A stretch of 64,000 nucleotides of DNA from Mycobacterium sp. 236(2023) (GCF_029623955.1 NZ_JARSBP010000003.1:186001-250000); one strand, 5' to 3'. Positions 54,264 through 63,411 are shown, counted from the first letter of the stretch. The notes: a model not told the origin generated them from the letters alone. A program made the numbers and translations.

Positions 54264-55127
54264 ATGACTCTGCTCATCGTCACGCCGATGTTCAACGAGA
54301 TCGACAATGTGGCAGGTCTCGTCGAGACGATCCGAGCGCAACGCTTCAAAGACTTCGACTGGGTGATCGTCGACGACGGCAGCACCGACGGGACCGCCGG
54401 ACGCATCGCGGAAGTCGATACCGAAAACCTCGCGACGGTGCTGTCGAAAACCAACACAGGTGGGCTGCTCGGCGGCTCAGAATTCAGGGCGTGGCGTTTC
54501 GGCGTCGACAAAACGCTACCGCTGAAACCCTATTCGCATGTGATGAAGCTGGACGCGGACGCGCGCCTGGCCCCCGACTACCTCGAACGGATCATCGAGC
54601 TTGCGCAAGGCCGAGTCGGTGTAGCAGGCGGCGTCATCGCTACCAGAGGCATGGCTGAGCAGAAGTTCCACGTGCCTGGCCCGGTGAAGCTGTACACCAT
54701 CGATGCCTACCGGGCGACCGAGTCGCTGGAGGCGGCGCACGGTTTCGACGCGATCGACGAGATCGCGGTGAGCTACTACGCAGGTTTGGAGACCCGGGTG
54801 GACACCGGCGCCCATTTCGAGTTGGCGCGGGCGATCGGTGCCAGCGCGGGGGAGATCCAGGGGCGTTACCGCAATGGTCGGACAAGTCGCTGGATCGGGT
54901 ACGACTTCTTCTACTTCCTGGTGCATTGCCTCCGTTATATCGCTCGCCGCCCTTACGTGATCGGCGTGTTCGCGCTTCTGTGGGGTTATCTGACTGCGGG
55001 GCCCGGCCCGTTCGCGCCGGAATTGAAGAAAGAGCATGCCCGGATGCAGCGGGAAAAGCTTGCGCGGGCATTTCGTAATCCGGTGGGATTCTGGCGCGAG
55101 GCCTACAAGGTGGGCCGCCCTAACTGA
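54264..55127 (+). CDS. Family 2 glycosyltransferase
   Basis: A 287-residue GT-A fold enzyme. LLIVTPMFNEIDNVAGLVETIRAQ opens the nucleotide-binding half, DFDWVIVDDGSTDGTAGRI follows, and the DxD motif is in MKLDADARLAPDYLERII. There is a hydrophobic stretch near 225-250 (RRPYVIGVFALLWGYL), suggesting membrane association. ATG 54264 has AGGAG 7 nt before it; frames upstream overlap the WecG gene. The nucleotide sugar and linkage are unknown. Third gene of the Wzc-like operon; it converges on the DUF6492-type gene with a 9-nt gap. Confidence 0.8.
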   Translation: MTLLIVTPMFNEIDNVAGLVETIRAQRFKDFDWVIVDDGSTDGTAGRIAEVDTENLATVLSKTNTGGLLGGSEFRAWRFGVDKTLPLKPYSHVMKLDADARLAPDYLERIIELAQGRVGVAGGVIATRGMAEQKFHVPGPVKLYTIDAYRATESLEAAHGFDAIDEIAVSYYAGLETRVDTGAHFELARAIGASAGEIQGRYRNGRTSRWIGYDFFYFLVHCLRYIARRPYVIGVFALLWGYLTAGPGPFAPELKKEHARMQREKLARAFRNPVGFWREAYKVGRPN

Positions 55128-55136
55128 CCGTCTTGC

Positions 55137-56006
55137 TTACTGCAAGAACACTTTTCGGATATCGGCGACCGGAGTTCTCGATTTCGCCGACACCATCACC
55201 GAATGGTATTCGGGTGACAGCTGGTCTTTGAGCTTTTGCAGTCCGGCCACGTCCAGAGGCACGGGATTCCAATGGTTCAGGGTGCGGATCGTGCCGTCAT
55301 CCCAATGTCCCGAAGCGTCCCCGAGTACCTGGTTGGCATACATGCCGTAAAGGATGTACTCGGAGAATCCACTCAGTGGCGCGATGGCGCGTTCCCACGA
55401 TTTGTTCGCCACACGTTCCAGGAGTCGATTCATCTCCAACACATTGTCGCGTCGCCAGCAGATCGCATTGCCGATGTAGTTGGTGTCGTACTCCGCTACC
55501 GGCGCCAATCCGAGCAGGGCCGCAGAGACCGCGTGCCAGTGGTCGTTGTTGGCGATCAGGCCGCGCTGCCCCGTTTCGACGAACAGGGGCACCTTTCCGT
55601 CGCGCTCGTAGGAGCGGGGATCGTAGGGTGCGACGTAGAAGACGTCGGAGTCGGTGTAGAGCAGGACGTCCTCGTTGACGACGTCGGGGATCGACAGTTT
55701 GACGATCTGCTGCAGAATCCAGTTCTTGACCGGCCGTGTGCGAAAACTGAACCAGAATCTCCGTACTTTGGGAATGCGTACCAGCCAGCTGGGGACGATG
55801 TCCTCGACGATCAGGATCTGCGTGCGGTCCGATTCGAAACGCTTGAACATCGGCACATCGCGCCGGTCGATGACCAGATAATGCCGCAAATAAGGTGCGG
55901 CCCAACGTTCGACGCTCTCGACAAGCAGTGCGCAGCGTTCCACATCCAGGCGAAAGCTCGGCGTGACCAACGCATAAGAAAGGAGATTTTCGGGCGGGGT
56001 GGTCAT
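55137..56006 (-). CDS. Putative glycosyltransferase, DUF6492-type
   Basis: A 289-residue protein with a GT-A-like layout: SYALVTPSFRLDVERCALLVESVERW near the N terminus, and a DxD-type metal site LLYTDSDVFYVAP. Trp/Tyr-rich loops and GFSEYILYGMYANQVLG follow. This resembles DUF6492 proteins, which are predicted but not proven glycosyltransferases. The ATG at 56006 (MTTPPENLL) is chosen; the longer frame to 56045 has no better start. It lies downstream of GH6 and Wzy-like genes on the same strand (67-nt gap), so it is probably the last gene of that unit. Confidence 0.6.
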   Translation of the reverse strand: MTTPPENLLSYALVTPSFRLDVERCALLVESVERWAAPYLRHYLVIDRRDVPMFKRFESDRTQILIVEDIVPSWLVRIPKVRRFWFSFRTRPVKNWILQQIVKLSIPDVVNEDVLLYTDSDVFYVAPYDPRSYERDGKVPLFVETGQRGLIANNDHWHAVSAALLGLAPVAEYDTNYIGNAICWRRDNVLEMNRLLERVANKSWERAIAPLSGFSEYILYGMYANQVLGDASGHWDDGTIRTLNHWNPVPLDVAGLQKLKDQLSPEYHSVMVSAKSRTPVADIRKVFLQ

Positions 56007-56073
56007 CGGCAAAGTATAGGCGCTGCGGAAATTTTTGGGGCCCAACTGTTTTACGCCGCGATGGCAATTCCGC

Positions 56074-57123
56074 TCAAGATCCCTCCAGCCCGAGTAGGCG
56101 AAGCGCGCCGTCTATCCAGAATCCGATTTTCGGACCGCCCTGGCACATTCCGTCAGTCTCTCCGGGATTTTTCACCCACAGCAGGCCGTCGAGCCCGGCG
56201 CCCTCGAACAGCCGCGGTGAGGCGCCCAACCGGGCGCCTGGGGCGTTGCAGTAGTTGTCTTGCGGGCCCGCACCGTTTCGGCTGATGTCGATCACATAAT
56301 GCGCGTCGGTGACCCCGAGGGCGCGCAGTGCCGACCGCACGCGCTCGGCATACCGAACCTCGCCACCCGTCGTCTGATAGTTCGACACGTTCAGGCTGAA
56401 ACCGGTGACCTTGTCGACATCGACCCCTTTCAGCCGGTTCGCGGCTTCTGCTGGGCTGAGCCAGTTCTGGTGGCCTGCGTCGATGTAAACCCGCGCGCCC
56501 GTCGTCGACAGCGTGTCGACCGCGTAACGCAGCATGCCCTGACGGTCGCCCTGTTCGCACTCGCCCAGGTGCGGAAGCGCATCGGGTTCGAGGATGACCA
56601 TGGCCTCGTCGTGCCCCATCAATGCAGCCGCCGCGCCGTCCACCCAGTCCTTGTACTCCTGCTCGTCGCGCGCACCCGTGTACACCCGTTCCTCGGCCGG
56701 AACCGCAGAACCGCAGTCCAGTGCAGGAATCCGGTAGAGCACGATCGTCGGGACGGCGTTCGCTGCCTCCGCCGCGGCGAGGTAATCGCCGACGTCATCG
56801 ATGACCGTCGCCGACGTGGACCAGTCGCTGAACCACTTCGCCTGCGGTGTCTGCGCGATCGGATCCAACCGGGGGTCCTCCCGTGCCGCCTCGATCGCCA
56901 GCAGATCGGGATCGGTGTACAGCTTGGTATCGATCGGCGTGCTCCCCGCGACCGTCCCCGAACCGACGACCTCCGGTGGTTCTCCCGAATGCGTGGCCGC
57001 GCCGATCGCCACCAGGGAGACAGCGGTGACCGTCACCGCTGCCGCTGCAAGAACCGAGCGTCGTTCCCGTCGCAGTACCCGCCGCCACCCCGCCGAGGCC
57101 GGATCAGTGTGGCGGCTGTTCAT
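56074..57123 (-). CDS. Glycoside hydrolase family 6 (endoglucanase/cellobiohydrolase type), membrane-anchored or secreted
   Basis: A 349-residue GH6 protein. An N-terminal cytoplasmic segment with RR pairs leads to one membrane segment (about 25-45, VLAAAAVTVTAVSLVAIGA), then the catalytic domain. Family signatures are visible: VILEPDALPHL (second PROSITE motif with the catalytic-site Asp), YVIDISRNGAGP and LWVKNPGETDGMC. GH6 enzymes cut beta-1,4-glucans with inversion. No cellulose-binding module is present. Its ATG overlaps the stop of the Wzy-like gene (ATGA), so it is made together with a polysaccharide polymerase. It may trim or release the polymer, like BcsZ in cellulose operons (inference). 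Confidence 0.82.
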   Translation of the reverse strand: MNSRHTDPASAGWRRVLRRERRSVLAAAAVTVTAVSLVAIGAATHSGEPPEVVGSGTVAGSTPIDTKLYTDPDLLAIEAAREDPRLDPIAQTPQAKWFSDWSTSATVIDDVGDYLAAAEAANAVPTIVLYRIPALDCGSAVPAEERVYTGARDEQEYKDWVDGAAAALMGHDEAMVILEPDALPHLGECEQGDRQGMLRYAVDTLSTTGARVYIDAGHQNWLSPAEAANRLKGVDVDKVTGFSLNVSNYQTTGGEVRYAERVRSALRALGVTDAHYVIDISRNGAGPQDNYCNAPGARLGASPRLFEGAGLDGLLWVKNPGETDGMCQGGPKIGFWIDGALRLLGLEGS

Positions 57124-58406
57124 GGCGCGCGTGCTTCGTCGTGCACATCGGTCGGTCGGGCCAAGAACAGGACGGTCAACGGGACGATCGTGACCGACCA
57201 GTAAGCCGCGTTGTCGATGAAACCCAACGGCACCTCGAGCCAACCGCAGACGAGAATGCCCGTCATCAGCATCGCCGCGATCGACATGTAGCGGTTCCTT
57301 GGCATGGTCGTGACGTATGCCTGCACGAGCAGCGAGGCGACAGCAACAAACGCAAGGAGCACGCCGCCGGTGGCAAGCCACTGGACGAACTGGTTGTGAC
57401 CGGAGAAGGCTCCGGGGCTCAACGGTGACGTGTCAGTCTCCGCGACTTGCGCAAACCAGTCTCTGCCCAGTCCGAAATAGGGGGCTCGCGAAGACCATTC
57501 CGTCAGTGAGCCGTTCCAGATCACGCCACGGCCGGTCAGTTCGTCGTCCTCCCAGCCGCCAGGCTGCAACCAGCCCGTCAACGGCAACACACACATCACC
57601 GCCATTGCCCCGACGGTGGCAAGGCGCGCCACCGCTGACGCGGCACGCTCGTGTCCGTACTCCCTGAAGGCCCACGTCACGGCGCCGATCACCAACATGC
57701 CCGCCGCCGCAGTCATCGCGATGCGACTGGAGGACCAGCAGATGGCGAACCCCACGACTGCCAGCCCGGACACTCGCATCCACCATCGCGGGAGTGTGAT
57801 CACCGCTGCGATCCCGATCGTAAGGTAAAGGCCCAGAATGTTTTCCGCGGTGAACATGCCCTGCAGCAGCCCCAGTGAGGGGAACACCGCCTTGTCGGCG
57901 CGCTCGCGCACAGTACCGTCGGCCTCACGAACACGGCCCGCGTCGGGCTGCAGGAACCCGAACGCGATCGCCGCGATCGCCGTCAGCACCACGAGCGCAC
58001 CCAGCGCGGCGAGCACGCGGGGGCTGGGCCGCAGCGCGGCCAGCGCCAGGATCACCACCAGATACAGCACACTTTCGGGACTCGGAGAGCCCTCGTACAA
58101 GGTGCGCGTCAGGATCACCAGCCATGGCGCCAGCAGCACGAGCAGGCGCCACAGGCCCGGCCGGGTGAGTTCGTTGATGCGGAACACGATGATGACGACG
58201 CTGAGACCGACAGCCAAGAGGAAAGACAGGCTCGAGATCGCGCTCGCGGCGGCCGGCCAGATCGGTTCCTCGCCGACCGGCACGAACACCTTGTCCGCGG
58301 TCAGCGACATCGCGATGCGCGCGCCGACGGCACGGCACCACAGGAGGGCGATGAGCAACACAGCCGCGGCATCACACGAGATGAACAGGCGGCTCTTCTG
58401 CAGCAT
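57120..58406 (-). CDS. O-antigen ligase/polymerase-like membrane protein (Wzy type)
   Basis: A 428-residue membrane protein with about 10-11 hydrophobic segments and one large extracytoplasmic loop (about 270-345) holding WEDDELTGRGVIWNGSLTEWSSRAPYFGLGRDWF, GAFSGHNQFVQWLATGGVLL. This H-N-x-x-x-Q-x-x-x-x-x-G pattern after G-x-G is typical of the Wzy_C/O-antigen ligase superfamily. It would polymerise lipid-linked repeat units or attach the finished chain. The frame to 58508 is longer; ATG 58406 (MLQKSRLF) is chosen because it opens directly into the first membrane segment. Divergent from a GT2 gene across a 135-bp gap. Confidence 0.75.
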   Translation of the reverse strand: MLQKSRLFISCDAAAVLLIALLWCRAVGARIAMSLTADKVFVPVGEEPIWPAAASAISSLSFLLAVGLSVVIIVFRINELTRPGLWRLLVLLAPWLVILTRTLYEGSPSPESVLYLVVILALAALRPSPRVLAALGALVVLTAIAAIAFGFLQPDAGRVREADGTVRERADKAVFPSLGLLQGMFTAENILGLYLTIGIAAVITLPRWWMRVSGLAVVGFAICWSSSRIAMTAAAGMLVIGAVTWAFREYGHERAASAVARLATVGAMAVMCVLPLTGWLQPGGWEDDELTGRGVIWNGSLTEWSSRAPYFGLGRDWFAQVAETDTSPLSPGAFSGHNQFVQWLATGGVLLAFVAVASLLVQAYVTTMPRNRYMSIAAMLMTGILVCGWLEVPLGFIDNAAYWSVTIVPLTVLFLARPTDVHDEARAP

Positions 58407-58541
58407 CCACCCTCCGCTCGCGACGCCCGAGCCAAGCTGCCCGGACGGCAGAACACGGGTACGTGTGGATGGTACCGATCGGTGGGCTTCGCGAGCTTCA
58501 ACGCGCACCTACTCCGGGGTCGCCGATGCGACAATTGCGGA

Positions 58542-59465
58542 GTGGCTGGACGTTACCTGATCGCTATCGCTACATACCTGCGGCCGACCGGACTGCAGCG
58601 ATTGCTGGACAGTCTGGAAGTGGCCATCGCGTCGGCGGGCCTGGATGTCGACGTCCTGATCGTCGACAACGATGCCGAAGGATCGGCGCGTTCGATCGCC
58701 GCCGCCCATGGACTCGGACCCACGTATGTTGTTGAGCCAGAGCCCGGTATCTCAGCCGCCCGCAACCGCGCACTCGATCACTTCGGCGATTCCTACCGCG
58801 GAATCGTCTTCGTCGACGACGACGAGTGGGTGTCACCGACGTGGCTGACCACGCTGACGGAATACGCAGTCCAGACACAGGCAGACGTGGTAGTGGGACC
58901 GGTGGTCAGCGTCTTCCTTGAGCCCGCGCCCGAATGGGTGCAACGCGGAGGATTCTTCCAGGGCCGCTCTCAGGTGACCGGTGATCATCTGCGCTACGCG
59001 CCGACGAACAACACCTTGCTGGTCCGGGATACATGGGTTCGTGTCGGTTCGCCCCGATTCGACCCGGCGTTCTCCACGACGGGCGGCGAGGACACCGATC
59101 TGTTCCACGGAATCCGAAAGTCGGGTGCTGCCATACTCTTCTGCGCGGAAGCGCAGGTGTACGAAGAGGTGCCGACCGACAGACAGTCGTTGGGCTGGGT
59201 GCGCCGCCGCGCAATGCGGGAGGGCGCCAACGAGACCCGAGTGCTGCGCAAGCACCGTGACTCGGAGTTGTTGGCGGCGTTGGCGCGAGGCGTTCGCAGC
59301 GGTGTGTACGGAATCCTGTTCCTCGCCGTCGGATTGGCCACTCGCCGTGGCGTCCAGGCGCGCCCGTACTTCAGCCTTTTTTACGCGTGTGGACAATTCG
59401 CGGCGCTCTTCAACTACCAGGTCGAGGGCTATACGCGAATCAGCAAGTCGCAGAACAGCCGTTGA
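58542..59465 (+). CDS. Family 2 glycosyltransferase
   Basis: A 307-residue GT-A enzyme. YLIAIATYLRPTGLQRLLDSL is the N-terminal strand-helix, DVLIVDNDAEGSARSIA the nucleotide-binding region, EPGISAARNRALDHF a conserved GT2 stretch and FVDDDEWVSPTWLTTL the DxD motif. FSTTGGEDTDLFHGIRKSG provides the ED acceptor-side motif. A hydrophobic C-terminal segment (about 255-275) suggests membrane contact. The GTG at 58542 (VAGRYLIAI) is preferred over a start at 58482, which adds a Cys-rich tail unlike the family. The flippase gene follows after 94 bp. Confidence 0.8.
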   Translation: MAGRYLIAIATYLRPTGLQRLLDSLEVAIASAGLDVDVLIVDNDAEGSARSIAAAHGLGPTYVVEPEPGISAARNRALDHFGDSYRGIVFVDDDEWVSPTWLTTLTEYAVQTQADVVVGPVVSVFLEPAPEWVQRGGFFQGRSQVTGDHLRYAPTNNTLLVRDTWVRVGSPRFDPAFSTTGGEDTDLFHGIRKSGAAILFCAEAQVYEEVPTDRQSLGWVRRRAMREGANETRVLRKHRDSELLAALARGVRSGVYGILFLAVGLATRRGVQARPYFSLFYACGQFAALFNYQVEGYTRISKSQNSR

Positions 59466-59559
59466 CCCGTCACGAATCTGCCCATCATCGGAGTGCCGTG
59501 AGCGTTCCGGCGATATGTTGTGAAAGCCGGCCGGGCCTGTCGTTGGGGGAAGAAGGTTG

Positions 59560-61098
59560 ATGGCGCCGAATTTTGCCCGCAATACTCTTCTCGGCTTCGT
59601 TTCCGGCGCCGCCGTCACGTTTTCCGGATTCGTCGGGAGCGCGATCGCAGCGCGACTGCTGGGACCCGACGATTTCGGTGTCGTCGCCTACGTCGTCTGG
59701 TGCGTGACGATCGCTGCAGCGGTCGCGAACCTGGGCAGCGACGTCGTGCAGCAGCGATTCCTTCCGAACCTGCGTGCTGCGGGCAAGAGCGATCAGGTGG
59801 ACGGTCTCGTCGGCGCCATCATGCGGCTGGCGATGGGGGCGGCCGTCGTGGTCGGCGTCGTGTTGTTCGCCTACCTCTACGGACCCGGAACGGGCGCGCT
59901 GTCGGCGGGTTCGCCGCACTCTCAGATCGTCGTGATCGCGGTCGCTCTCGTCTGGTTTTTCTGCTGGCGGATGGGCGACTTGTATCTGTTCAATCTCCGC
60001 GGCGAGCAGCGATTCGACACACTGGCTCGCGTCTCGACGGTCTCGGCGCTGATGCGCGTCGCCACCACCGTGCTCGGAGCCTGGTTGTTCGGGATTCCCG
60101 GCGCGTTGGCCGGCTATATCGCCGCAACAGTTCTGCCGGCGAGCCGGCTGTTCCCGCTACTGCGCCTCAAACCCAGAGTCGACCGGTCACTGAGGCGGGA
60201 GGTCATCGGTTTCGCCCTGATGAGCTGGACGATCGGTGTGATCGGCAACCTTCTGTTCGGCCGTACGCAGATCATCTTCCTCGAGCACTACACCGACATC
60301 GGCACCGTCGGTTTGTTCGCCGTCGCGTTGACGGTGGCTGAGATGGCCGCGCAATTGCCACCGCTGCTGCTGTCGGCTCTGCTGCCTCGCTTCAGCGAGC
60401 AGAGTGGTCAGGGCGCGCACGACAACATGAAGAGCCTGTATCGAACGATGACGGCCTTCATCGCGGTGGTGATGCTGCCGTTCTGCCTGGGCCTGGCCGC
60501 CGTCACGCCGGTGCTGGTTCCGCTGATCTTCGGTACCGATTTCGCCGATGCCGCCGCTGTGTCCTCGATCCTTCTGATAGCCATTGCGATCAACAGTCTC
60601 GGCGGCGCCAACCTCTCGCTGATCTTGAGCAAGGGGAAGAACAGCATTCTCTGGATATCCAATGCCGTCGGCCTGGTCGGCGTCATCGGGCTGGGATTTC
60701 TGTTGATTCCCCACTACGGGCTCATCGGAGCAGCCTGGTCGCGCGCAATCATCCAGGTGGTGGTCATCCTCATCGAAATTATCTGCGCGACAATTCAACT
60801 AGGATTCGCCATGCCCTATCGCGCGCTGGGGGCCATCGCGCTCGCCGCTGTGGCACAAGGTGCGGTCGCCTACGCAATCGTCCTAAACCTAGGCGGCGCA
60901 GGATCATTGGTGCTTGCTATCCCTGCCGCGATTCTGACGTATCTGATCGCTGTGCGCCTGCTCGGTGTGATCCCACTGGTTGACCCCGAGCTGTCAGGCC
61001 GGCTCATCTCCCACACACCTGGCCGGTTCAAACCACTGGCATCCCGGATCATGCGACTGCTGGCGCCGTCCACAACGGGGCGGGCAGAGCAAGATTGA
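59560..61098 (+). CDS. Polysaccharide flippase, Wzx/MOP superfamily
   Basis: A 512-residue protein with about 14 hydrophobic segments. The N terminus NTLLGFVSGAAVTFSGFVGSAIAARLLGPDDFGVVAYVVW is typical of Wzx/RfbX-type flippases. It would move lipid-linked repeat units across the membrane for the Wzy-like polymerase. The ATG at 59560 follows AGAAGG; a TTG one codon earlier is not needed. Together with Wzz-like, Wzy-like and glycosyltransferase genes it completes the minimal set for a Wzy-dependent polymer. Confidence 0.85.
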   Translation: MAPNFARNTLLGFVSGAAVTFSGFVGSAIAARLLGPDDFGVVAYVVWCVTIAAAVANLGSDVVQQRFLPNLRAAGKSDQVDGLVGAIMRLAMGAAVVVGVVLFAYLYGPGTGALSAGSPHSQIVVIAVALVWFFCWRMGDLYLFNLRGEQRFDTLARVSTVSALMRVATTVLGAWLFGIPGALAGYIAATVLPASRLFPLLRLKPRVDRSLRREVIGFALMSWTIGVIGNLLFGRTQIIFLEHYTDIGTVGLFAVALTVAEMAAQLPPLLLSALLPRFSEQSGQGAHDNMKSLYRTMTAFIAVVMLPFCLGLAAVTPVLVPLIFGTDFADAAAVSSILLIAIAINSLGGANLSLILSKGKNSILWISNAVGLVGVIGLGFLLIPHYGLIGAAWSRAIIQVVVILIEIICATIQLGFAMPYRALGAIALAAVAQGAVAYAIVLNLGGAGSLVLAIPAAILTYLIAVRLLGVIPLVDPELSGRLISHTPGRFKPLASRIMRLLAPSTTGRAEQD

Positions 61099-61178
61099 CC
61101 ATTCTCGTCCGAACTTACGTACTAGGCTTGACATCACATGACCGGTAGGCCGGGGGGCTCCGCGCAGAGAGGCTGTCG

Positions 61179-62264
61179 ATGATCAGTGTCCTCGTGATCG
61201 GCGCAGGAGCGGTGGTTGAGGAGCACTACCGCCCACCCCTGCGCCGGCTGGAGAAAGCCAAGGCCATTCAGGTTCTCGGCGTGGTGGATCCCAACGAATC
61301 GCGGGGCCGGCTGATCGCGGACCGGTTCAAGCGGGCCCGCGCCTATCCCGATTGTGAGGCGGCCTTCCAGGCAGATTCGTACGATCTCGCCATCATCGCC
61401 TCACCGCCCGGGTTCCACGCCGACAATGCTTGTGCGGCCTTCGAACACGGAAGCCATGTGCTGTGCGAGAAACCCATGACGACGACGGTCGCCGACGCTG
61501 ACCGGATGAACGCCGCGGCGGCGAAGGCCGGCCGGGTGCTGGGCGTGGCGTATCCCCGGAGGTTCTATTCGAATTTTGCCGACGTCGCACGGCTTGTCGC
61601 GGACGGCGAGCTCGGCAACGACCTCGAGTTCACCTACCGCGAAGGCCACACCTACGGCTGGCCCGCCGCCACCGACGCGGCGTTCCGGCGTGAGCGTGCG
61701 GGAGGCGGTGCGCTGCTGGACATCGGAGTGCACATGCTCGACCACCTGAGCTGGATCTTCGGCGATCCGGTGGTCAGCCGCTCGTTCGATGACAGCTTCG
61801 AGGGCGGGGTCGAGACGAATTCGGTGTTGCAGCTGACGTTTCCGCGGGCTCGCGGCATCATGCAGGTCAGTTGGGAGTACCCGCTGAACAACGGGTTGTG
61901 GATACGCGGCGCACTGGGCGAGGTGATGCTCGACGGGGACGACCTTCGCACCTACCGACGCAAGACGTCCCAAGGGTGGACGCTCGTACCGGCCGAGACG
62001 TCCTGGCCCACCGATCTCACCCCGGAGGGTGGCAAGCGGGTGCGGCCCGGCAACCTACGCCCGTGCTTCGACGCCGAGTTGGTGGCCATGCTCAGGTGCA
62101 TTCGCTATGGCGAACCCTTTCCCGTGACGGGTGTCCAGGCCGCGAGCGTGCAAGCCGCCATCGAACACGCCTACGAGAACGCCGAGCCGCTGGATTGTCC
62201 CTGGCTACCCGACGACGAGCAGGTAGCCGCCCGCGCCAAACATTGGAAGGCCGGCCACCCGTGA
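61179..62264 (+). CDS. Gfo/Idh/MocA-family NAD(P)-dependent sugar dehydrogenase
   Basis: A 361-residue oxidoreductase. The Rossmann motif is VLVIGAGAVVEEHYRPPL, the conserved EKP is in HVLCEKPMTTTVADADRM, and the C-terminal domain has AGGGALLDIGVHMLDHLSWIFG with the His-Asp catalytic region. Such enzymes oxidise or reduce keto sugars on nucleotide sugars or inositols. ATG 61179 gives the family N terminus. Its stop overlaps the next start as GTGA, so it works with the following epimerase-like protein. Confidence 0.82.
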   Translation: MISVLVIGAGAVVEEHYRPPLRRLEKAKAIQVLGVVDPNESRGRLIADRFKRARAYPDCEAAFQADSYDLAIIASPPGFHADNACAAFEHGSHVLCEKPMTTTVADADRMNAAAAKAGRVLGVAYPRRFYSNFADVARLVADGELGNDLEFTYREGHTYGWPAATDAAFRRERAGGGALLDIGVHMLDHLSWIFGDPVVSRSFDDSFEGGVETNSVLQLTFPRARGIMQVSWEYPLNNGLWIRGALGEVMLDGDDLRTYRRKTSQGWTLVPAETSWPTDLTPEGGKRVRPGNLRPCFDAELVAMLRCIRYGEPFPVTGVQAASVQAAIEHAYENAEPLDCPWLPDDEQVAARAKHWKAGHP

Positions 62265-63364
62265 GCAAGCCCATCGCAATCATCGGAGCCGGCGGTTGGG
62301 TCGGTGCGCGTCTGGTCGAACGCGCCGAACTTCTCGGGGATGTCGGCGGCGTCCGCATTGTCCCCATCGTCCGATCCCGGCGCAGTCAGGGGCGGTTGGC
62401 GAGGTTCGGCACGTGCACCGTTCTCGGTGACGCCGGCGATCCAGCGTCTCTGGTTCCGCTGCTCAAGGGCTGCGGGATGGTGGTGAACCTGACTCTGGGC
62501 AACGATGAGCGCATCGTCGGTGATGTCGAGTCCATCTACTCCGCGTGTGTGCAGGCGGAGGTTCCGCTCTTCGTCCACATGAGTTCCGCCGAGGTTTTCG
62601 GACGGGCGGACGCGCCGAATTTGAGCGACGATTCCGTCGCGGACAGCCCCCATTGGATGGAGTACGCCCACGGGAAAAGGGCCGCCGAGGCGTGGCTGCG
62701 CTCCCAAACGGATGGGCCTGTGAAGGTCATCATGCTGCGGCCGGGGCTGATCTGGGGACCTGGGTCGGTGTGGCTGGTCGACCCGGCCAAAGCGCTGGTC
62801 AGCGGCACGGCATATCTGTTCGGGGAAGGCCAGGGGATCTGCAATCTGATCCACGTGGACAATCTCATCTCCTACCTCGTCCATCTGGCGAAGGCTCCCG
62901 AGACGCGCTCGGGCATCTTCAACATCTCCGACAACGAGACGACCCGCTGGGCCGACTTTTATCACGCGATCGCACGGGAAGTCGGCGTCGATCCGGCGAC
63001 GATCCGACTGCTCCCCGATTCGGCCTTCCAGGAGAGCCGGCTGGAACCGGTGCGGAAGAAACTGTTCAACGTCGCACCCGCTCGCGCCGTCAAACGACGG
63101 ATGAGCGGTGACACCAAGGGCCGAATCAAGCAGGAACTCAGAGATCGGTTCCGGCCGTCGATATCCGAAGTTCAGCCCATCGCACCCGAACCGGCTGTGA
63201 CGAAGCAGCTTTGGTGGCTGCAGGGCACAGCGCAGAAGCTGCCGTCGACCAAGTTCGCCGAGCACTATCCGGGTCTGCAGCTTGCGCCGTTCGCCGATCT
63301 GATGGCGGCCAGTGGTCACTGGCTGCGGTACGCCGGGTTCCAGAATCCGGACGCTCGCAGCTGA
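62261..63364 (+). CDS. NAD-dependent epimerase/dehydratase family protein
   Basis: A 367-residue extended SDR. The Rossmann motif is AIIGAGGWVGARLVERAELL, HMSSAEVFGR carries the Ser, and YAHGKRAAEAWL the Y-x-x-x-K pair. RPGLIWGPGS follows. Beyond about residue 260 it has a long charged C-terminal extension (RRMSGDTKGRIKQELRDRFRPS...) not typical of short sugar epimerases. The GTG at 62261 overlaps the MocA-type gene stop. It is the last cluster gene before the KstR2 box and kstR2. The sugar substrate is unknown. Confidence 0.78.
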   Translation: MSKPIAIIGAGGWVGARLVERAELLGDVGGVRIVPIVRSRRSQGRLARFGTCTVLGDAGDPASLVPLLKGCGMVVNLTLGNDERIVGDVESIYSACVQAEVPLFVHMSSAEVFGRADAPNLSDDSVADSPHWMEYAHGKRAAEAWLRSQTDGPVKVIMLRPGLIWGPGSVWLVDPAKALVSGTAYLFGEGQGICNLIHVDNLISYLVHLAKAPETRSGIFNISDNETTRWADFYHAIAREVGVDPATIRLLPDSAFQESRLEPVRKKLFNVAPARAVKRRMSGDTKGRIKQELRDRFRPSISEVQPIAPEPAVTKQLWWLQGTAQKLPSTKFAEHYPGLQLAPFADLMAASGHWLRYAGFQNPDARS

Positions 63365-63397
63365 GCGGCTCGCCCGAGCTGATAACCCGGCTTACCT

Positions 63398-63411
63398 AGC
63401 AAGCGCTTGGT
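63398..63411. promoter_or_regulatory. KstR2 operator upstream of kstR2
   Basis: AGCAAGCGCTTGGT matches AnCAAGnnCTTGnT at every fixed position. It is followed by an extended -10-like element TGCTATCCT (63412-63420), which puts transcription start at or beside the GTG at 63427. KstR2 autoregulation and a leaderless message are implied. Confidence 0.88.
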
